Assembly: GCA_937902905.1 (NCBI GenBank) | Contig: CALELW010000291.1 | Span: 1 to 27,275 of the forward strand | Direction: 5' to 3' | DNA from: an uncultured Clostridium sp. | GTDB taxonomy: Bacteria; Bacillota; Clostridia; Lachnospirales; Lachnospiraceae | Length of the DNA stretch: 27,275 nucleotides | Shown here: positions 21,799 to 27,275 of the stretch, piece after piece | How the letters are laid out: the number at the start of each line of letters is the position of its first letter | How positions within the stretch are numbered: position 1 is the stretch's first letter | Made by a program: the position numbers and the translations under genes | The notes under the pieces: generated by a model | What the model was told of the DNA's origin: nothing | What the model saw: only the letters and a program-made list of their open reading frames with translations | The model's database searches: none

Positions 21799-23940
21799 AT
21801 GAACGCAATTAAAAGAAGATGTGCAGTTATATTGACTGTAGCACTTGTACTGACAGGGATTACCTTGCCAGTACACGAAAAAGCCGTGGCGGAGACAAAA
21901 GAGTATGGAATTAGTAATCCAGAAATCAAAAAAAATGTTGTTCTTCAGGGTGACGAATCTACTGATGATAAAGAAAAAATTAAGAATCCAGTGATGAAAG
22001 GAACCGTTGTGTCCTGGGATACGATTACATTTGGTTCCTATCCACAAAGTAAGTATACACCAAAGCAGGAACCAGAAAATCCTGAATTTGGAAAAGAATA
22101 TATTGATAGTGATGGTACAAAGATGGTATATAAAAACGAAAACTATTTTAAGGTCGAACCAATAAAATGGCGCGTGTTGTCAGTGGATGAAGATGATGCT
22201 TTTTTACTGGCAGATAAGAGCCTTGATTGTGAACCATACAATCAAGAAAAAACTGATGTAACATGGGAGACATGTACTCTACGTACATGGTTAAATGATA
22301 CATTTATGAATAGGGCTTTTACAGCTGAAGAACAGGAATTAATAAAAACTACAACGGTAGTTACCGAAGACAATATATATGGTACAAATGGAGGAGTGGA
22401 TACCGAAGATAAAATATACATCCCTTCTTATGAAGAAATCGGCAATACCAAATATGGGTTTAATGAGTGTTATTTTACTATTAATAAGACTAGAGAGGCA
22501 AAGAGTACGGAGTATGTCTCGGGAGCTAGTAAAAGCGTTTATTGGTGGTTGCGTTCACCGGGCTATAATAGTTGTGAGGCTGGTTATGTAAGAAACGATG
22601 GTTTTGGTTCATTTCTGGGTCAAAATGTTAATGAATATGGATATACAGTTCGTCCAGTTTTACATTTAAATCTTTCTTCATCTATGTTTTGGCAGGTTGC
22701 AGAAAAAACAATTGTAGAGGCGGATTTTGTTAGCTATTGGGACACAATTACATTTGGCTCTTATCCACAAAGTGAATATATACCAAAGAAGGAACCAGAA
22801 AGTCCGGTTTCCGAGAAAGAATATACAGATAGTGATGGAACGAAGATGGTATATAAAGACGAAAAGTATTTTAAGGTTGAACCAATAAAATGGCGAGTGT
22901 TATCTGTAAACGAAGATAATGTTTTTTTAGTGGCAGACTCAAATCTTGATTGCAAACGATATAATGAAACGCAAACGGATGATGTAACATGGGAGACATG
23001 TACTCTTCGGTTATGGTTAAATGATACATTTATAAATATAGCATTTACACCAGAAGAACAGAGAGCAATTAAAAATACAACTGTCGTGAATGATGATGAA
23101 CCAACGCGTGGTACAGAAGGAGGAGCGAATACGGAGGATAAATTATATCTATTATCGATTGCGGAAGTCTGCGATACAAAATATGGATTTTATAATCAAT
23201 TTGATGTAAGTAGTAATGCTAGAAGAGCCCAAAAAACAGCGTATGTAATTTGGAAGAACAAGGATATGTCTTATGGGTTATGGGGTTCTTGGTGGTTACG
23301 GTCACCAGGATACTTCAGCAGTAACGCATCCAATGTGTATGATGATGGAATAGGCAATAGTTCAAGAACTGCCGCCGGTAATTGGTGTGCTGTACGTCCT
23401 GCTTTGCATTTAAATATTTCGGCATCTGATTTGTGGAAATATTCAGGAAAAGTGAATTCAGAAGAAATAGGTAATATCAATAATCCAACGCCTACACCAA
23501 CAGTAGTGCCAACCCAGACACCAACAGTATTACCAACACTTACGACAACAGCAAGCCCAACACCAACAGCAAGCCCAACACCAACAGAAAAAACGCCATC
23601 CACGATTAATTCGGAAAATAGTATATCATCTGTACTTACAAAAATAACAGTTACTACACCATCAAGAGTGACTTTGATAAGAGCAAAGAATGTGAAAGGA
23701 TGTAAACTTTCCTTGAAGTGGAAAAAAGTTGCTGATGCAAATGGTTATCAGATGCAATATGCAACAAATAAGAAGTTCAAGGTAAAGAAAACAAAGTCAA
23801 CAACAAAGATAAAGTATACCGTTAAAAAGTTGAAAAAGAAGAAAACATATTATGTAAGAGTTCGTGCGTACACAGTTTTGAATGGTAAAAAGGTGTATGG
23901 TAAGTGGAGCAAGGTGAAAAAAGTAAAAATAAAAAAGTGA
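21799..23940 (+). CDS. Secreted protein with two DUF6273 (C-type-lectin-like) modules and cationic C-terminus
   Basis: 713 aa. The signal peptide covers about residues 1-33 (VILTVALVLTGITLPV ... AVAE). Two large modules of about 230 residues follow, at 72-296 and 313-544. Each starts WDTITFGSYPQS.Y.PK.EPE and passes through FKVEPIKWRVLSV.ED, TWETCTLR.WLNDTF and the WWLRSPG box, ending VRP.LHLN. This is the DUF6273 pattern, a likely C-type-lectin/FGE-like fold. A Thr/Pro-rich linker (about 559-610, TPTPTVVPTQTP and similar) precedes the cationic fibronectin-like domain ending YGKWSKVKKVKIKK. It is 20 bp after the GLUG gene with GTGAGG as ribosome site, so co-transcribed. No sortase motif is present. 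It probably displays ligand-binding modules at the surface; the ligand is unknown. Confidence 0.85.
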   Translation: MNAIKRRCAVILTVALVLTGITLPVHEKAVAETKEYGISNPEIKKNVVLQGDESTDDKEKIKNPVMKGTVVSWDTITFGSYPQSKYTPKQEPENPEFGKEYIDSDGTKMVYKNENYFKVEPIKWRVLSVDEDDAFLLADKSLDCEPYNQEKTDVTWETCTLRTWLNDTFMNRAFTAEEQELIKTTTVVTEDNIYGTNGGVDTEDKIYIPSYEEIGNTKYGFNECYFTINKTREAKSTEYVSGASKSVYWWLRSPGYNSCEAGYVRNDGFGSFLGQNVNEYGYTVRPVLHLNLSSSMFWQVAEKTIVEADFVSYWDTITFGSYPQSEYIPKKEPESPVSEKEYTDSDGTKMVYKDEKYFKVEPIKWRVLSVNEDNVFLVADSNLDCKRYNETQTDDVTWETCTLRLWLNDTFINIAFTPEEQRAIKNTTVVNDDEPTRGTEGGANTEDKLYLLSIAEVCDTKYGFYNQFDVSSNARRAQKTAYVIWKNKDMSYGLWGSWWLRSPGYFSSNASNVYDDGIGNSSRTAAGNWCAVRPALHLNISASDLWKYSGKVNSEEIGNINNPTPTPTVVPTQTPTVLPTLTTTASPTPTASPTPTEKTPSTINSENSISSVLTKITVTTPSRVTLIRAKNVKGCKLSLKWKKVADANGYQMQYATNKKFKVKKTKSTTKIKYTVKKLKKKKTYYVRVRAYTVLNGKKVYGKWSKVKKVKIKK
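22012..22686 (+). repeat. DUF6273 module, copy 1
   Basis: First of two tandem in-gene modules. The opening TGGGATACGATTACATTTGG (22015-22034) matches 22738-22757 in copy 2 with few changes, and similarity runs through the module. The least conserved part lies between WWLRSPG (22543-22563) and VRP (22648-22656). Confidence 0.85.
22735..23430 (+). repeat. DUF6273 module, copy 2
   Basis: Second tandem module, clearly derived from the same ancestor as 22012-22686. Its WWLRSPG box is at 23290-23310 and VRP at 23392-23400, with an almost unrelated sequence between them compared with copy 1. Confidence 0.85.
23551..23586 (+). repeat. Two perfect 18-bp tandem repeats in the Thr/Pro linker
   Basis: GCAAGCCCAACACCAACA occurs at 23551-23568 and again at 23569-23586. 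It encodes (ASPTPT)2 of the linker before the C-terminal domain. Such a repeat can change copy number by slippage and so alter linker length. Confidence 0.9.
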
Positions 23941-24013
23941 AAAGTAAAAAGAGTACAGATATGTAACTTTCGTTGAAAATAAGAAAATTAAAGCCAGAAA
24001 GGAGGATATAAAG

Positions 24014-24055
24014 ATGTCAGTGGAAGGAAAGGAGGATAAGATTTTATATGATTGA
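24014..24055 (+). CDS. Possible 13-residue leader peptide
   Basis: ATG 24014 lies 8 nt after a perfect GGAGG (24001-24005) and encodes MSVEGKEDKILYD. It then stops at 24053-24055, overlapping a second short ORF. It lies in the 217-bp gap before the last large gene. It may be a leader peptide for that gene, or merely a leftover ribosome site; I recognise no family. Confidence 0.3.
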   Translation: MSVEGKEDKILYD

Positions 24056-24077
24056 AGAATTATGGTTTGTTCAGTAG
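24048..24077 (+). CDS. Possible 9-residue leader peptide overlapping the first
   Basis: ATG 24048 is 12 nt after a second GGAGG (24031-24035) and encodes MIEELWFVQ, stopping at 24075-24077. The stretch AAAGGAGGATA occurs twice, at 23998-24008 and 24028-24038, 30 bp apart, so the two ribosome sites look duplicated. Spacing is long, and coding status is uncertain. Confidence 0.22.
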   Translation: MIEELWFVQ

Positions 24078-24107
24078 TGTGCTTATAGGAAATAAATTAT
24101 TTGGGAC

Positions 24108-24128
24108 AGTAACAAAATGGATGTTACT
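24108..24128 (+). other. Short hairpin before the ribosome site of the last gene
   Basis: AGTAACA (24108-24114) pairs perfectly with TGTTACT (24122-24128), with a 7-nt loop. It lies 15 nt before the ribosome site GGAGGT (24144-24149). Only a mixed T-rich run (TGTCTTTCT) follows, so it is a weak terminator at best and could be a leader attenuator. Confidence 0.4.
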
Positions 24129-24157
24129 TGTCTTTCTGAAATTGGAGGTATAAATAT

Positions 24158-27133
24158 ATGAATAAGAAATTGACGAGAATGCTCGCAGTAAGTCTTGCAA
24201 TTTGCTTGATAATTTGCAGTGTATTTTCACCTGCTCAACTTAAATATAGTACAGCAGCAAAGAAAAAGGTTAAACTTGATAAAAAATCAGTGACAGTGTA
24301 TGTTGGAAAGACTGTAAAAATCAAACTTAAAAACAATAAAAAGAAAACAAAATGGACCACTATATCAGGCAAGAAATATGTATCGCTTAGTAAAAAGAAA
24401 AAAACAAGTGTTACGATTAAAGGGAAAAAAGCCGGAAAAGCAAAAGTGCAGGCAAAGATTGGTAAGAAAAAGTATATAGCGACAGTAACGGTTCTTGGGA
24501 AAGTAGGAGAAAAACAGACTAAAAAACCAGCTGTTACACCTCAGATTACACCAAACAATGCACAGTCAGTGATACCGACCCAAAAGCCGTCACGTACGAT
24601 GTTACCGACAGAAAGTTCAACGGTTGAGCCAACGGCAACGCTGACAGCAGAACCAACAACGGAACCGACGGCAACATCAACGGCAGAACCAACAGCAACA
24701 CCGATAGCAACACCAGTGAATAGTTTTTCTATTAATAATACAAAAGTAAATATTGATGAATCAAAAACTTATCCTGTTGTATTATCAGAAATGAATGAAA
24801 CTACATTTACTTCTGCATCAAAAAGGGAAGATGGACAAACTGTTACTGAGTCAACCGTATACAATAAAGATGGTTCTGTGAGCTTTTGTTCTTTTGCAAA
24901 CTATAATTCCGGTGTGTCATTTTATATAAATCCGGTAACGAGAGAAGACCAGATTATTGATATTTCAGATACCAGAGGAGAAGGGTTCTATGGCTACGAT
25001 GATGGAGCAAAGGATATATCGGAATATGATTACATTCGTATGAATGTTACTTCTGCTAATGAATTATATTTCCGAACATATAATGGTAATGAGCAGCTTC
25101 GAACAGTTGCTTTTCCAGGAACTGCAAGTGGCGAAATGAATGAAAACCGTATGATTGATGTTCTTAAAGATTCAGATACTACTATATGGGCTGATGACTT
25201 TAAATATTCAAATGGTTATACAGCTAAGGAAAAGTATATGACACGTACTGTGTTTATTCCGATTTATCAATTGATACAGAATGGTATGACGACAGAAGAT
25301 TTAACAGCAATTGCGGTTAGTTCTATGGGGTACGGTGCCAAGGTAACCATTCATTCAATTGAATTTGTTAAGGCTTATTATGATAAAAAAGTAACAGGTC
25401 TTGATGTGACAGCTAAAAAAGATTCGGTTGATGCTGGGGAGACTACAAAAGTAATGGCGTCTGTTACACCTGCTGATGCTACGCGTCAGATTGTAAAGTG
25501 GTCTTCAAGTAATGAAAAAATTGCAACTGTAAATTCAGCTGGTATTGTGACTTCGAAAAAACATACAAGAGGAGAAGTAGTAATTACAGCAACTGCAACC
25601 GATGGAAGTGATGTGGCGGCATCCGTGACGATAGCAGTTGGATTTGCTGGTATAAGTGCTGATTTGCTGAGCAAAATTTCAACAGAAAATGGAATTTTGA
25701 CAGTTGATGAATCAAAAACATATCCTATTACAATAACGGAATTAAATGAAACGACACTTACATCGGCATCGAAACGAAGTGATGGAGAGAGTATAACAAA
25801 AAATACAAATTTTTTTGAGGATGATTCTGTTACATTTACATCTTCAAGGGACTATAATTCCGGAGTTTCGTTTTACATCAATCCGGTAACAAGTGAAGAC
25901 GATATTATTGATATATCAGATACCAGAGGAGAAGGATTTTATGGATATGATAATGGCACGAAGGATATTTCGGATTATGATTATATTCGTTTAGTTGTAA
26001 CATCTCCGAACGAGTTGAATTTTAAAACATATAATGGAAATGAACAGATACGTACTGCCAGTTTTCCGGCATCATCAACTGCTGAGACATACGAGGGGGG
26101 CTGGATTCATACAACAGATGAGTCGATATGGGAAGCGTTTTCACCGTTTACAGCGGGCAATAAGGTAAAAGAAGAATATGAAACTCGTGCTGTATTTATT
26201 CCTATAGAAACATTAATGAATAAAGGAATGAACCCTGAAAACCTGACAGCTATTGCATGCTGCCCACAGGCTTCTGGAGTTGAAGTAACAATTCACAGCA
26301 TTGACTTTGTAAAAGTGAAATACAACAAATTAGTTACAGATATTGATGTAAATGCTGTCAAAACTGAGATTGCACCTGGTAAGACAACAAGAGTAACCGC
26401 TACAGTTGCACCGTTAGGGGCAACTCGTGAGATTGTTAAATGGAAATCTAGTGATGAAGAAATTGCTACGGTTAATTATGCAGGACTTGTAACAGCTAAG
26501 AATGATGCAGAGGGTAAAGTAACAATTACAGCAACATCTACAGATGGAAGCAAAGTAACTGGTTCTGTTCAGATTACTGTTAAGGACCCATCTAAAGAGA
26601 CTGCTGTAGTTGAGACTCATAATTTTGATTTAACAAGTGATGATATCATAGCTAAAACAAATTCTGGTGAAGGAGATGTCGTATCGGCAAAAAAATCTGC
26701 TGCAGGTCTTGAGTTCATGGCAGGAAAAAGCATGATATATGTAGATATCTCTGCATACCTTACTAGTAAAAAACTTAATATGGCTGACTATAGTGCATTC
26801 AATGTGATATGGGAAGTTCAGAACGCATATGGTACTAAAGTTACTGATTATGCGGGTGCAGAAAGTACACCAATATGGGGCAAAATTTCATATGTACCAG
26901 CAGCAGATTTGAATGGTTATAGTGATGGTATTGATGTAAACTACGAAGGTGAGAGCGATACATTAAAAAACACAGAATGGCTTGATTCGCCATTTGTAGG
27001 GCAGACATGCGAATTGGTAATTGCTAAGACAAATCCTACAGAACTTGAAACAGTAGCGGGATTTAATCTTCAGATTTCTAGTCTTCCGGCAAATATGCAT
27101 TTTGTTGTTAAGAGTATTGTTCTTGTAAAATAA
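24158..27133 (+). CDS. Large secreted protein with Lys-rich Ig-like N-terminus, duplicated modules and two Big_2 domains
   Basis: 991 aa; ATG 24158 has GGAGGT 8 nt upstream. The signal peptide covers about residues 1-34. Residues 36-118 are a very Lys-rich Ig-like (Big_2-related) domain, VKLDKKSVTVYVGKTVKIKL through GKAKVQAKIGKKKY. A Thr/Pro/Glu linker follows (about 119-195). Two homologous modules of about 208 residues (197-405 and 514-719) share DESKTYP, NSGVSFYINPVT and IIDISDTRGEGFYGYD...DIS.YDYIR, and end in VTIHSI.FVK. Each is followed by a Big_2 domain (KWSSSNEKIATVNSAGIVT; KWKSSDEEIATVNYAGLVT). A distinct C-terminal domain (about 815-991) lies where the related genes carry the cationic domain. 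The modules look like carbohydrate-binding or adhesive beta-sandwiches, which is inference. A surface location is likely. Confidence 0.8.
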   Translation: MNKKLTRMLAVSLAICLIICSVFSPAQLKYSTAAKKKVKLDKKSVTVYVGKTVKIKLKNNKKKTKWTTISGKKYVSLSKKKKTSVTIKGKKAGKAKVQAKIGKKKYIATVTVLGKVGEKQTKKPAVTPQITPNNAQSVIPTQKPSRTMLPTESSTVEPTATLTAEPTTEPTATSTAEPTATPIATPVNSFSINNTKVNIDESKTYPVVLSEMNETTFTSASKREDGQTVTESTVYNKDGSVSFCSFANYNSGVSFYINPVTREDQIIDISDTRGEGFYGYDDGAKDISEYDYIRMNVTSANELYFRTYNGNEQLRTVAFPGTASGEMNENRMIDVLKDSDTTIWADDFKYSNGYTAKEKYMTRTVFIPIYQLIQNGMTTEDLTAIAVSSMGYGAKVTIHSIEFVKAYYDKKVTGLDVTAKKDSVDAGETTKVMASVTPADATRQIVKWSSSNEKIATVNSAGIVTSKKHTRGEVVITATATDGSDVAASVTIAVGFAGISADLLSKISTENGILTVDESKTYPITITELNETTLTSASKRSDGESITKNTNFFEDDSVTFTSSRDYNSGVSFYINPVTSEDDIIDISDTRGEGFYGYDNGTKDISDYDYIRLVVTSPNELNFKTYNGNEQIRTASFPASSTAETYEGGWIHTTDESIWEAFSPFTAGNKVKEEYETRAVFIPIETLMNKGMNPENLTAIACCPQASGVEVTIHSIDFVKVKYNKLVTDIDVNAVKTEIAPGKTTRVTATVAPLGATREIVKWKSSDEEIATVNYAGLVTAKNDAEGKVTITATSTDGSKVTGSVQITVKDPSKETAVVETHNFDLTSDDIIAKTNSGEGDVVSAKKSAAGLEFMAGKSMIYVDISAYLTSKKLNMADYSAFNVIWEVQNAYGTKVTDYAGAESTPIWGKISYVPAADLNGYSDGIDVNYEGESDTLKNTEWLDSPFVGQTCELVIAKTNPTELETVAGFNLQISSLPANMHFVVKSIVLVK
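24746..25372 (+). repeat. Large module, copy 1, in the last secreted protein
   Basis: Encodes about 209 residues from VNIDESKTYP to IEFVK. DNA similarity to copy 2 is strong in the stretch around 24905-24995 (compare 25857-25947), coding for NSGVSFYINPVT and DTRGEGFYGY. Confidence 0.85.
25697..26314 (+). repeat. Large module, copy 2, in the last secreted protein
   Basis: Encodes about 206 residues from LTVDESKTYP to IDFVK, parallel to 24746-25372. Together with the following Big_2 domain it forms a duplicated two-domain unit, so the duplication covered module plus Ig-like domain. Confidence 0.85.
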
Positions 27134-27168
27134 ATGCTTGGTGATAAGGTATATTGAAATTGAATCAT

Positions 27169-27203
27169 AGGAGGCGCTGCTTATGTAAGTGGCGCTTCTT
27201 TAA
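27169..27203 (+). terminator. Probable terminator after the last gene
   Basis: AGGAGGCGCTGCTT (27169-27182) pairs with AAGTGGCGCTTCTT (27187-27200): 14 bp with several G-U pairs and a 4-nt loop, then only T and AAAA. The T-run is short, so efficiency is uncertain. The remaining 72 bp to the window end hold no gene. They contain a weak nested dyad, AAAGTCA (27203-27209) with TGACTTT (27255-27261) and CGATTT (27214-27219) with AAATCG (27234-27239). Confidence 0.6.
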
Positions 27204-27275
27204 AAGTCAACTTCGATTTCCTTGAGTTTCCGCAAATCGCATTAAAAAAATGAATGACTTTAATTAAAACACTAA

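Noticed and set aside
23500..23590. Repeated CCAACACCAACAG-type units as a possible CRISPR array or minisatellite
   Set aside because: They are in-frame coding repeats for a Thr/Pro linker; there are no spacers and no cas genes.

Overview
The window reads as chromosome from a butyrate-producing Firmicute, most likely a member of the Lachnospiraceae (Roseburia/Agathobacter/Butyrivibrio-like). The reasons are the gene order thl-crt-hbd-bcd-etfB-etfA, strong GGAGG ribosome binding sites, lipobox-type sugar-binding lipoproteins, and large secreted proteins with Lys-rich fibronectin-like and Ig-like domains. Almost everything is on the + strand; the only clear minus-strand gene is a small XRE regulator.

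Region 1 (1-4973) is the central butyrate operon. It holds the last 29 codons of thiolase, then crotonase, 3-hydroxybutyryl-CoA dehydrogenase, butyryl-CoA dehydrogenase and both subunits of its electron-transfer flavoprotein, and ends at a long AT-rich hairpin terminator. Together these convert acetoacetyl-CoA to butyryl-CoA, with electron bifurcation expected at the last step.

Region 2 (4991-14112) senses and imports sugars. A membrane-anchored sugar-binding protein, a YesM/LytS-type histidine kinase, a YesN-type AraC response regulator and a XylF-like lipoprotein form one tightly packed operon. This resembles the XylFII-LytS-YesN three-component xylose sensors of clostridia, with an extra binding protein. 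After a terminator and a 27-bp dyad that overlaps a candidate -10 come chvE-mmsA(gguA)-mmsB(gguB), a multiple-monosaccharide ABC importer. This block ends at an unusually long compound terminator.

Region 3 (14113-15481) is a small accessory island. It contains an antitoxin-like gene with a strong promoter and a palindromic operator candidate, followed by a wrecked PIN-domain toxin gene. Next are a 14-codon ORF with a good promoter and ribosome binding site that runs convergently into the XRE gene, and about 350 bp without a gene.

Region 4 (15482-27133) is visibly more A/T- and Lys-rich. It encodes four large secreted proteins and one polytopic membrane protein of the O-antigen ligase/polymerase (Wzy_C) type. 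Three of the secreted proteins (WG-repeat, GLUG+Ig-like, and double DUF6273) end in nearly the same cationic fibronectin-like domain. The fourth carries a Lys-rich Ig-like domain at its N-terminus and two copies of a large module. None shows an LPXTG sorting signal. The ligase-like gene lies between the first and second secreted-protein genes and overlaps the latter. My main hypothesis is that this is a surface-display or glycosylation module: secreted adhesin-like proteins, a shared cationic retention domain, and a dedicated glycan ligase. The double C-type-lectin-like (DUF6273) protein also has variable-looking patches like those in diversity-generating-retroelement targets, but no reverse transcriptase or template repeat is visible here.
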